Positions 1-6,730 of a stretch of DNA of 8,752 nucleotides are shown piece after piece. The stretch comes from Nanosynbacter sp. (GTDB lineage: Bacteria; Patescibacteriota; Saccharimonadia; Saccharimonadales; Saccharimonadaceae): positions 1 to 8,752 of the forward strand of contig JABZJR010000026.1 in assembly GCA_015257705.1 (NCBI GenBank). The letters are read 5' to 3'. The translations under genes were made by a program, and so were the position numbers. The number at the start of each line of letters is the position of its first letter. Position 1 is the first letter of the stretch. The notes beneath the pieces are model-generated. The model worked only from the letters and a program-made list of their open reading frames with translations, did not search any database and had not been told where the DNA came from.

Positions 1-10
1 TTTTTATATT

Positions 11-40
11 GTTATATATATTTTCTACGCCATACAGTAA
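11..40 (-). promoter_or_regulatory. weak candidate promoter for the next gene to the left
   Basis: On the minus strand TTACTG (35-40) and TATAAC (11-16) are separated by 18 bases. The -10 matches the sigma-70 consensus at 5 of 6 positions, but the -35 is poor. It lies beyond the putative terminator of ftsQ, where a new unit (for example ftsA or ftsZ, not visible here) could start. The surroundings are very A/T-rich, so a chance match is quite possible. Confidence 0.2.
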
Positions 41-45
41 TAGAA

Positions 46-80
46 CAAAAAGAGAACTTACTCTATCCAGAAGAGAAGTT
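46..80 (-). terminator. putative intrinsic terminator after ftsQ
   Basis: Minus-strand RNA has AACUU plus CUCU (left arm) pairing with AGAG plus AAGUU (right arm), with a single U bulge and a UCUGGAU loop. Three bases (CUC) then separate the stem from UUUUUGUU. The hairpin begins eight bases past the ftsQ stop. The stem is A/U-rich and of only moderate strength, and the U-run is slightly offset, so this is a plausible but not certain end of the dcw transcription unit. Confidence 0.42.
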
Positions 81-87
81 GACCACC

Positions 88-1005
88 CTACTTATAGAAC
101 GACCTCTGATCTACCCTGACGTCTATATACCCTGGCTTAGCGCCGTTATTATCCAAATAATTCAAAGTAGCTATCACCTGTTTAACCTGAGCTTGAGCAG
201 ATCTATCCACCGTCATACGGATCTGGGTTTCCCTGCCCTCGACCTTAAACCAGACTTGACGCACAGTATTAGCTGGCAGAATAACCTCTGAAACATTCAT
301 TTTATGTTGCGAAAATTCAGACACAGCTTGACCAAGGAAGCTCAAGAATTGACGATTGATAACTTCTTGACCACCTCTAGTCGGCAGACCGCTCTCATCA
401 CGAACAGCAACCGTAGGTGCGGCAAAATAATTTTGCTCAAAAGTAACACCGCTATCATCAACAAAATAAATCTTATCCCCAGAAGACCACTGAGCCACCG
501 GCTGCCTAAACGTCAACTTAACAGCTGATCGTGCCAGAAAATCTCCCTCCACGCGAATATTTTTTACCTCAGGAGCTTTCTGTAAAAAGAATTGCTTTAA
601 GTCGTCATTATTATTGAGGAAAAACCGAAACCTCTCCGCCGGATGAACACTGTAATATTCATTAAGAACGCCCACGTATTTATTAGCGTTACTGGAACTT
701 TTTGCGTCGGGGGTTTGGATTGAAATATTGATTGTCAATTGAAACAAAAGGAATATCACAATAAGCAGACTTACCGCAGTCGCAAGCATTTTCCGCATTA
801 CACGGCGACGTTTTTTCACCAATTCGTGCGTCTCGAGTCTCTCGGAAGTCTCCAAAGGAGAGGACGTTTGGCGGCTATTAAGCATCCTGTTCCGACGATA
901 CGATTGGGCGGGCAAATCATCGTAACTCTCAGTCCGACGACGCGCCGCGATTTCTCGACGACTTAGATTCTCGTCCGATTTTTTCTTAGAGAAGGGGAAT
1001 TTCAC
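88..1005 (-). CDS. ftsQ: cell division protein FtsQ (POTRA domain, bitopic)
   Basis: FtsQ/DivIB family, 305 aa. Seen: a long, basic, polar N-terminal cytoplasmic tail (about residues 1-72) ending in KKRRRVMRK, one transmembrane helix (about 74-92), then an extracytoplasmic region. Residues 93-170 have the length and pattern of a POTRA domain and end in a beta-rich stretch (VKLTFRQPVAQW). The C-terminal FtsQ domain ends in YIDVRVDQRSFYK, close to the YIDLR...YK ending common in the family. Known role: the POTRA/beta domains bind FtsL/FtsB-like partners and link early and late divisome proteins. The start is GTG in a GTGA overlap with the murG stop, implying translational coupling; an AGG lies a few bases upstream. 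It is the last gene before a putative terminator. No FtsA follows within the window. Identity rests on position and architecture, as FtsQ sequence is poorly conserved. Confidence 0.85.
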   Translation of the reverse strand: MKFPFSKKKSDENLSRREIAARRRTESYDDLPAQSYRRNRMLNSRQTSSPLETSERLETHELVKKRRRVMRKMLATAVSLLIVIFLLFQLTINISIQTPDAKSSSNANKYVGVLNEYYSVHPAERFRFFLNNNDDLKQFFLQKAPEVKNIRVEGDFLARSAVKLTFRQPVAQWSSGDKIYFVDDSGVTFEQNYFAAPTVAVRDESGLPTRGGQEVINRQFLSFLGQAVSEFSQHKMNVSEVILPANTVRQVWFKVEGRETQIRMTVDRSAQAQVKQVIATLNYLDNNGAKPGYIDVRVDQRSFYK

Positions 1006-2165
1006 TTTCGCCTACCCTGCCTTCGCACTGTAGTAAGAATAATCTTCGCCATATCTTTAGCCGCGTTTGGCTTGGCAAATTTACCGAAGTTATCGCCCAG
1101 ACCTTTAAGAATTTTCTGAGATTTTAATACGCCAATTATTTTTCGTGCCAAGATTTGGTTGTCCTTATCTAGCTCATCTTCGGAAACTATCAACGCCGCC
1201 AATGCGTCCTGATAAACCTTAGCGTTTTTCAATTGATGCCCGCCCGTCAAATGACCGTTAGGGATAATGATTGTCGGTTTATGTAGCGCCGCCAATTCCA
1301 GAAGAGTAGTCGCCCCTGCCCTGGTCACGACTATATCCGCCGCCGCCAAAACTTCCGCCATTCCGTTGTGAACAAACGCCTGCAATCGCCAGCCCTCCCG
1401 CTCGTCGGTTTGCTTGAGAATTTCTTCATATTGCTGATTTCCCGATATCAAAAATACCGAAGCCTCAGAAAGCAGGTTTTTCCTAATTGCCACAATCGCG
1501 GAATTAATTCGCCCGGCTCCGAGTCCACCGCCAGTAATAACAACTAGCGGTTTATTGACATTAAAGCCTAATTTTTCCTTCAGTTCTTTCCTCTCAGCCT
1601 CAGAATATGGATGGAATTCTGGCGCAACTGGAATGCCAACATATGAAGCTTTTTCTGGTGGATAATTGTAATATTCAAGCGGCGCACCCGTGCCGATAGC
1701 TTTTGCGAAGGGGCTCAGCAAGCGATTCGTCAAACCTGGATGCGCGTCAGAATCATGCAAAACCAACGGAATTCTTAATAGCCGAGCCGCATAGCCAACC
1801 GGCAAACAAACATATCCGCCCTTAATGAAAATAACGTCTGGACGCCACTTCATAAGCTTAAATAAACTCTGGAAAAATCCAACCATCACCTTAAAACCGT
1901 CACGTAAATTTGGGAATAAAATTGACGGATATAGATGAAACGAGATACTTTTTCCGTGATATCGGCGCAATTTTCCAGCAATAATCAAATCGACCGGAAT
2001 ATTCTCATCGAACTTAGCAAAAATCCCGCGTGCGCTGGCGCCAAATTTTTTATCGCACCAAAAACGAAGCTCGTGATCACCAGCTTTCTGTAATTCTCTA
2101 AATACGGCTACCACTGGCGTAACGTGTCCGCCTGAGCCGCCGCCGACCGCTAAGATCTTGGCCAC
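1002..2165 (-). CDS. murG: MurG, lipid II-forming GlcNAc transferase
   Basis: UDP-GlcNAc:undecaprenyl-PP-MurNAc-pentapeptide GlcNAc transferase (GT28), which turns lipid I into lipid II on the inner face of the membrane. Numbering from the upstream GTG at 2171: N-terminal glycine loop GGGSGGHVTP (10-19; usually GGTGGH), HDSDAHPGLTNRLL (139-152; usually HEQNAxPGxxNR), second glycine loop GGGLGAGRIN (214-223; usually GGSQGAxxxN), donor-site TRAGATTLLEL (283-293) with the conserved Glu, and GHQLKNA (311-317; usually DHQxxNA). Both Rossmann domains are complete. Start: AGGAGG lies directly against GTG 2171 (zero spacing) but exactly 6 bases before the in-frame GTG at 2165, so I choose 2165 (387 aa); 2171 would give 389 aa. 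The 5' end lies inside the 3' end of ftsW in another frame, and the stop overlaps the ftsQ start by 4 bases. Motif deviations are diverged but chemically coherent. Confidence 0.93.
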   Translation of the reverse strand: MAKILAVGGGSGGHVTPVVAVFRELQKAGDHELRFWCDKKFGASARGIFAKFDENIPVDLIIAGKLRRYHGKSISFHLYPSILFPNLRDGFKVMVGFFQSLFKLMKWRPDVIFIKGGYVCLPVGYAARLLRIPLVLHDSDAHPGLTNRLLSPFAKAIGTGAPLEYYNYPPEKASYVGIPVAPEFHPYSEAERKELKEKLGFNVNKPLVVITGGGLGAGRINSAIVAIRKNLLSEASVFLISGNQQYEEILKQTDEREGWRLQAFVHNGMAEVLAAADIVVTRAGATTLLELAALHKPTIIIPNGHLTGGHQLKNAKVYQDALAALIVSEDELDKDNQILARKIIGVLKSQKILKGLGDNFGKFAKPNAAKDMAKIILTTVRRQGRRK

Positions 2166-3390
2166 TTTCACCCTCCTCTAATGCTTTATGTGACGTATAT
2201 TTGGAAATTTGGAAAACTAAACCGAGCGCTGCCGCAATAAACAACATACTTGTACCGCCATAACTTAATAATGGCAATGGGATTCCGGTAAGTGGCGCTA
2301 ATCCTGTCATTGCGGCAATATTCAGTATCACGTGAGAAGCGATCCAGCCAAAAATTCCCGCCACAATTAGCCGCAACGTCACGTTCGGAAGTCTCGCGGC
2401 TACGTGCAAAATTGATAGTAGCAACGCTGTAAATAGCGCCAATATAGCCATTAAACCGACAAAGCCAAACGTTTCTCCCATGACGGCAAAGATTGAGTCG
2501 TTGGTCGCCTCTGGAAGATATCCTGTCGCCTGAACACTCTTACCGATTCCAAGCCCCAAAAGCCCGCCAGAACCAATCGCAATTCTGGCCTGCTGAATGT
2601 GATAATTCTTATTCTCCTGGCTGCTCGTCCCTTTATGACTATCGCCCTGCACGAAAGTCATCACACGCTCGATTCGGTGCGGCGACGTAAAAATCATCAC
2701 CAAACCACAAAGTGCAACAATCGCCAGAATCTTCTTGAAAATCTTCCAATCAATTCCAGCCACCAAAATCATTGATAAGATAATCGCTATCAACGAGATT
2801 CCCGTTCCCAAGTCTTTTTGCAAAAACACAATCATCAGCAGCGACAATCCGGAAATAATGCCCAGCGGAATGATAGTTTCTTGGATGTCGTTTAATTTTC
2901 CCTGTTGCGACCGCCGCCCTAAAAATCCCGCCAAAAACAATAGCACGCCATATTTGAGCAATTCCGACGGCTGGAAACTTCCCAGTACGCCCAATTGGAA
3001 CCATCGATACGCACCGTTAGTTTCTTGCGCAAACGACAAATGAAGTACCGCGCCCGAGAGAAATAGTAAAATACATAGCGCAAATCCAGCGTAGAGAATG
3101 TATTTTGATCTCTCACCCGTAAACCATTTGTACGGTGTAAAATAAAACGCAGAAAAAGCCACGACAGCAATAAGCACACTCGTCAGCTGTTTGCCAAAGA
3201 AATACGTATCACTATAACTCGTGCCGTAAGCATAATTCATCACGTTAGCGCGCTGCGGTCCCAACGCATACATAACAATCAGCCCAAGTAGTAGCAAAAG
3301 TCCCATATAAAGCACAATCTGGTACATCGGCCGGTGACTTCGAACCGGCTGAGCGATAGATTGACGATTTTTGGCGATCGAATTACGCAA
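2098..3390 (-). CDS. ftsW: FtsW, SEDS-family septal glycan polymerase
   Basis: SEDS protein, 430 aa with about ten hydrophobic segments. It polymerises lipid II glycan strands at the septum together with the class B PBP encoded two genes upstream. Seen: GAYRWFQLG...FQPSELLK (126-146), QKDLGT (191-196; the family usually has QPDxG), the large extracellular loop, GLLGLGIGKS (276-285), LPEATNDSIFAVMGE (292-306) containing the Asp (298) corresponding to the proposed catalytic Asp of E. coli FtsW, and PLLSYGGTSML (373-383). Position between mraY and murG favours FtsW over RodA. The start is TTG at 3390, chosen because GGAGG sits 5 bases before it and the first ATG is 21 codons in; it overlaps mraY by 8 bases. 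The last 20-25 residues form a basic, Gly/Ser/Arg-rich cytoplasmic tail that overlaps murG. Confidence 0.93.
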   Translation of the reverse strand: MRNSIAKNRQSIAQPVRSHRPMYQIVLYMGLLLLLGLIVMYALGPQRANVMNYAYGTSYSDTYFFGKQLTSVLIAVVAFSAFYFTPYKWFTGERSKYILYAGFALCILLFLSGAVLHLSFAQETNGAYRWFQLGVLGSFQPSELLKYGVLLFLAGFLGRRSQQGKLNDIQETIIPLGIISGLSLLMIVFLQKDLGTGISLIAIILSMILVAGIDWKIFKKILAIVALCGLVMIFTSPHRIERVMTFVQGDSHKGTSSQENKNYHIQQARIAIGSGGLLGLGIGKSVQATGYLPEATNDSIFAVMGETFGFVGLMAILALFTALLLSILHVAARLPNVTLRLIVAGIFGWIASHVILNIAAMTGLAPLTGIPLPLLSYGGTSMLFIAAALGLVFQISKYTSHKALEEGESGQDLSGRRRLRRTRYASGSRI

Positions 3391-4420
3391 TATGACCTCC
3401 AGCGAGCGCCAGCATCACGCCGATAAACGCCATCACGCAACCAATAACCCAGAAGCGCATCGTCACTTTAGTTTCCGGCCAGCCAATCGCCTCCAAGTGA
3501 TGATGAATCGGCGCAGATAAGAAAATCTTTCTTTTAAACAGCTTCTTGCTGACGATTTGAGTCAAGCTCGATCCCGCCTCAATTACAAATAGTAAGCCAA
3601 TCACAGGAAGCAGCAATAACGAATCGGTTAACATCGCCACAACGCCCAAACACGCGCCGTAAGCAAAACTTCCAACGTCACCCATGAAGAATCGAGCGGG
3701 ATAAATATTGAACCACAAATAGCTCAAAAGCACACCGACAACCGTAAAGCAGAATCCCGCCAATATAACATGTTGTTGCAATAAAGCAATCACACCAAAC
3801 GCCCCAAAACTAATACCAAGCAGCCCGCCTGCCAGCCCGTCCATCCCGTCAGAAATATTAACAGCGTTACCAGTAGCCACCACCGCAAATGCGAACAAAG
3901 GAACTATCAACCAACCAATATTCACCTCACCCACAAACGGCACGTGGAAACTCGCCACGCCCAGTTTGGCAAAGAAAAACCAACCAAGCACCACGCCAAT
4001 CAACGTGATCAGCGCAAACTTCACTGGACTACGAAGTCCAGCCGCGCCGCCACCCAAACCACGCAGATTGATGATGTCGTCAATTAGCCCAACAATTCCG
4101 CCACCAACCAACGCCGCCAGAGGAAGCCAGGTCTGAGCTCGGTCTAGATTGAAGAAAATCGTCACCACGAAAATTGAGATTACGCCAATCACCCCAGCCA
4201 TCGTCGGAATGTTTCGCCGCAATTTTGCCGCTTGGAATTTGGCAAAAACCTTTAGCTTTTTACCATCAGTGCTTTCTGACCTTTGACGCTTCCAGAAGCG
4301 ATATCGATAAGCGAAAAACGTATAAATTGGCGTTAAAAACATCGCTAGTAAAAACGCGCCGACGCTCAGTAAAAACACGTGCGTTAATTCATTAGTTACT
4401 GTCTGCAGAGCTATTCCCAT
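3383..4420 (-). CDS. mraY: MraY, phospho-MurNAc-pentapeptide translocase
   Basis: Integral membrane enzyme, 345 aa, that transfers phospho-MurNAc-pentapeptide from UDP to undecaprenyl phosphate to make lipid I. About ten transmembrane helices are visible. Motifs: PTMAG (72-76), DDIIN (114-118), NAVNISDGMDGLA (185-197; usually NAVNLTDGLDGLA), FMGDVGS (245-251) with the catalytic-site Asp 248, APIHHHLE (303-310; usually APxHHHxE), and KVTMRFWVIG (318-327). The usual DDxxK motif ends in Asn instead of Lys. Start ATG follows the ftsI stop by 2 bases and has an AAAGGA ribosome binding site about 7 bases upstream. The stop codon lies inside the ftsW start region, so ftsI, mraY and ftsW are tightly coupled. 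No murE/murF precedes it and no murD follows it, unlike classical clusters. Confidence 0.96.
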   Translation of the reverse strand: MGIALQTVTNELTHVFLLSVGAFLLAMFLTPIYTFFAYRYRFWKRQRSESTDGKKLKVFAKFQAAKLRRNIPTMAGVIGVISIFVVTIFFNLDRAQTWLPLAALVGGGIVGLIDDIINLRGLGGGAAGLRSPVKFALITLIGVVLGWFFFAKLGVASFHVPFVGEVNIGWLIVPLFAFAVVATGNAVNISDGMDGLAGGLLGISFGAFGVIALLQQHVILAGFCFTVVGVLLSYLWFNIYPARFFMGDVGSFAYGACLGVVAMLTDSLLLLPVIGLLFVIEAGSSLTQIVSKKLFKRKIFLSAPIHHHLEAIGWPETKVTMRFWVIGCVMAFIGVMLALAGGHIA

Positions 4421-4422
4421 AT

Positions 4423-6168
4423 TTATTCCTTTGGTGCTATTTTCATATAATCAATCATCCAATTGGATATATCTGTAAAAATTGGTCCGGCATGGAGATT
4501 TCCCTGTAAGTTAATCCCTCTTCCCGGAGCCGCTACACGTACCATTATGACATATTCGGCGCCATTTTTTCCACCGCCATAACCAATATATGTAGCAATC
4601 GTTTCCTTTTGAGTGTAAGCGCCATTAACCACCGCTTCAGAAGTACCAGTTTTTCCACCAATTTCATAGCCAGATTTGTCACTCTTTGACAAGAATGAAG
4701 ATCGGCGCGCCGTCGTTAACATCGTTCGCATCTGCGATGACGTGCCATCGCTTACGGTTTGGCGAATAACTTTATTTTCCGACGATTTCAGATTGCCAGA
4801 TTCGTCAATTGTGCCGACGAGAATGGTCGGTTTGTAATATTGACCACCGTTAACTAGCGACGAAAATCCAGCCGCAACTTGAACCATAGTCAAGTTCATA
4901 CTCTGACCGTAAGTCATGGCTGAATAACGAACCTCATTTCCCTCAGCGCTATCTGGCGGATAAATATAGCCCGAAGCCTCGCCCAGCTCAATTCCGGTTT
5001 TGGCGCCAAAGCCAAATTTATCGTGATAATATTCGTACAAAGTCTGGCGAGCCGGCAAATTAATCTGAGAGCCATTTCCTAATTTTCGAATCGCGGTAAT
5101 CGTACCAACGTTGAGCGAATTGTTAAACGCGCCTTGAATCGTCATTGGACCGCCCAAACCTCTCAGGACATTGCACATCGTGCGGTCAGCGACTTTAATA
5201 CAATCGGTATTATTATACGTGCTGGACGGAGTAATAACGCCCTTGTCAATTGCCGTAGCGAAACTAAAGGACTTAATAATCGATCCCGGCTCAAACGGCA
5301 CCATCGACGCGCTATCCACAAACACCGACCCATTTTTCTGCTTAGCAAAATCCGCCGGATTATAAGTCGGATAATTCGCCATTGCCAAAACTTGGCCGTT
5401 TTTTGGATTCATAACAATCACACTTCCCTCGGTAGCGCCAGCTGCTTCGACTCCCTTTTTCAACGCCAATTCAGTCTGATTCTGAATATTCCTGTCCACC
5501 GTCAGCGCCAAATTGTCGCCAGATTTCGCCTCGATTCGCATATTATTTTTTCCAACCGTCAAAGGTATATTCCTCACGTCAGTTACAGATTGCAATAGCC
5601 CGTCCCGACCCTTAAGTTGCTTATCCAAAGAGCCTTCGACGCCATATTGACCTTCGCCAGCCGCATTCACAAATCCAAGTACGTGCGCACCCAGTTCGCC
5701 CTCAGGGTAATTTCGAATAGAACTTTGCTGATACAACACGCCCGCAAAGTTTTTCTTTTTCAATTTTTCCGCCTGAGTTCTGGTAATATTTTTCGCCAAA
5801 ACTTCATAGCGCGACTTTTTATTATTAAGCCTTTCGGATACATTTTCCGTCATTTCACCGCCAGCAATTTCCCTCAGGCTATCAACAAGCTGACTCCGCT
5901 CTTTATCGTCAATCGACTGCGGATCCGCAATCACCGTATAGACCGCCTGATTAAGCACCACAGGAACTGGCGTTTTCCCGTCCATCATGTAAATTTTCCC
6001 GCGCTCCGCAGGAATGATAAATTGACGCTGCTGACTCGCTCGCGCTAATTCCGTATATTTGCCATATTGCAAAACCTGCAATTGAAATAATCGCAGCACA
6101 AAAGCCGCCATCACTACTAGTAAAGCGATGGCCAACCAACCGGTTCTTGAACGAATAAGCCGCTGCAT
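4423..6168 (-). CDS. ftsI: FtsI-type class B penicillin-binding protein (transpeptidase)
   Basis: Monofunctional D,D-transpeptidase, 581 aa, that crosslinks septal peptidoglycan as partner of FtsW. Seen: short basic N-terminus (RLIRSRTG), one transmembrane anchor (about 12-30), PBP dimerisation/pedestal domain (about 45-205, including RGKIYMMDG and the GAHVLGFVN...GQYGVEGSLDKQL region), then the transpeptidase domain. Catalytic motifs are complete: SIIK with Ser 296 and Lys 299, SLN (351-353), and KTG (506-508) in GGKTGTSE. It is close to the usual length for FtsI/PBP2B and has no PASTA domains. The ATG start has AGGA 8 bases upstream and follows the ftsL stop by 21 bases. Two cysteines (323 and 332) in the transpeptidase domain, beyond the SxxK motif, could form a disulfide outside the cell; that is inference. 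The symbol ftsI is used for the cluster position; pbpB/pbp2B would be equally fair. Confidence 0.93.
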   Translation of the reverse strand: MQRLIRSRTGWLAIALLVVMAAFVLRLFQLQVLQYGKYTELARASQQRQFIIPAERGKIYMMDGKTPVPVVLNQAVYTVIADPQSIDDKERSQLVDSLREIAGGEMTENVSERLNNKKSRYEVLAKNITRTQAEKLKKKNFAGVLYQQSSIRNYPEGELGAHVLGFVNAAGEGQYGVEGSLDKQLKGRDGLLQSVTDVRNIPLTVGKNNMRIEAKSGDNLALTVDRNIQNQTELALKKGVEAAGATEGSVIVMNPKNGQVLAMANYPTYNPADFAKQKNGSVFVDSASMVPFEPGSIIKSFSFATAIDKGVITPSSTYNNTDCIKVADRTMCNVLRGLGGPMTIQGAFNNSLNVGTITAIRKLGNGSQINLPARQTLYEYYHDKFGFGAKTGIELGEASGYIYPPDSAEGNEVRYSAMTYGQSMNLTMVQVAAGFSSLVNGGQYYKPTILVGTIDESGNLKSSENKVIRQTVSDGTSSQMRTMLTTARRSSFLSKSDKSGYEIGGKTGTSEAVVNGAYTQKETIATYIGYGGGKNGAEYVIMVRVAAPGRGINLQGNLHAGPIFTDISNWMIDYMKIAPKE

Positions 6169-6189
6169 ATTGCTTATCCTATTATATCA

Positions 6190-6531
6190 CTATTGTGCGT
6201 AATGCGTTTCAGTTGTTGTCATAGCTGAAGCGACATTGCTATTCTTCACCTTTTCTAACGCCGTCAGACGCGCATTCTGCACTTCCAATTCTGACTTTTT
6301 TGCGCTTAGTTCGGTGATTTTCGTATCCAGACTCTGAGCTTCATAGCCGTAAGCTGTAAGTCTGGTTGCCTGAGTAAGATAAATCAAGCCCAGTACTGTA
6401 ATCATCAATGCAACTAGCACTGTATGAGCAACAGGACCAAGTTTGACCTGAGACTGAAAACGTGTAGAATTCTGATTTCGGCGCAATTGACCGTGTGAAC
6501 GTCGTGAAGTAAATGTGGTGGTGTTTGTCAT
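6190..6531 (-). CDS. ftsL: FtsL-like bitopic coiled-coil division protein
   Basis: Small protein of 113 aa with typical FtsL layout: a basic, Ser/Thr/Asn/Arg-rich cytoplasmic N-terminus (1-31), one transmembrane helix (about 33-53), and a heptad-like charged segment (about 63-96, QSLDTKITELSAKKSELEVQ) suited to a coiled coil, ending in a short polar tail. It sits between rsmH and the FtsI gene, the standard position of ftsL. Known role: FtsL pairs with a DivIC/FtsB partner, binds FtsQ and activates FtsWI. Sequence conservation is low in this family, so the call rests on architecture and position. The ribosome binding site is weak (AGAG a few bases before ATG), and the gene lies downstream of a strong hairpin, so its expression may be limited or depend on readthrough. 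Confidence 0.72.
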   Translation of the reverse strand: MTNTTTFTSRRSHGQLRRNQNSTRFQSQVKLGPVAHTVLVALMITVLGLIYLTQATRLTAYGYEAQSLDTKITELSAKKSELEVQNARLTALEKVKNSNVASAMTTTETHYAQ

Positions 6532-6572
6532 TTGTCTCTATCTTTTATGTTTATATTTGTATTTAACATAAC

Positions 6573-6605
6573 AAACCAGCCCGCCCGTTAAAGACAGGCT
6601 GGTTT
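6573..6605 (-). terminator. strong GC-rich hairpin between the small ORF and ftsL (attenuator/terminator-like)
   Basis: AAACCAGCC and GGCTGGTTT form a perfect 9-bp stem. In minus-strand RNA it extends inward by UGUC/GGCG (two pairs being G-U) to about 13 pairs around a 7-base loop. The minus transcript continues UUUGUUAUGUU, a moderate U-rich run, so it could terminate or attenuate transcription of rsmH and the small ORF. A plus-strand reading also gives a short U-run, but no plus-strand gene is present. Because essential ftsL-ftsQ lie downstream, partial termination or an mRNA processing/stability hairpin fits better than full termination. Confidence 0.5.
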
Positions 6606-6636
6606 CTATAAGGTATATTCCGGAATACGCTTTAGT

Positions 6637-6708
6637 TTAGCCGCGGCGTACTGAAACAGTCTCTGCCTTGTCTGTATTCTGGAATTCTACTTTGATGTGG
6701 ATTGGCAT
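6637..6708 (-). CDS. 23-residue small ORF between rsmH and ftsL
   Basis: No known family recognised. The ATG has a near-perfect ribosome binding site, AAGGAGG, at 6715-6721 with six bases between it and the start, the best in the window, located in the 22-base gap after the rsmH stop. The peptide begins MPIHIKVEFQNTDK and ends in VSVRRG before TAA. It has an alternating hydrophobic/charged N-terminal half, no transmembrane segment and no cysteine. The GC-rich hairpin starts about 30 bases after its stop, so it and rsmH could share one transcript end. It could be a translated microprotein or a regulatory leader peptide for the downstream hairpin and ftsL. A strong ribosome binding site outside any longer frame is the main support. 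Confidence 0.55.
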   Translation of the reverse strand: MPIHIKVEFQNTDKAETVSVRRG

Positions 6709-6730
6709 ATTGTGCCTCCTTCTTTTTGTT

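Noticed and set aside
2735..3179. Overlapping minus- and plus-strand frames within ftsW
   Set aside because: The ftsW frame is continuous with all SEDS motifs, so these are shadows rather than signs of a frameshift.
5134..6048. Long plus-strand open frames (154 and 143 codons) opposite ftsI
   Set aside because: They lie wholly antisense to a gene with complete catalytic motifs, lack ribosome binding sites and known domains, and have the biased composition of shadow frames.
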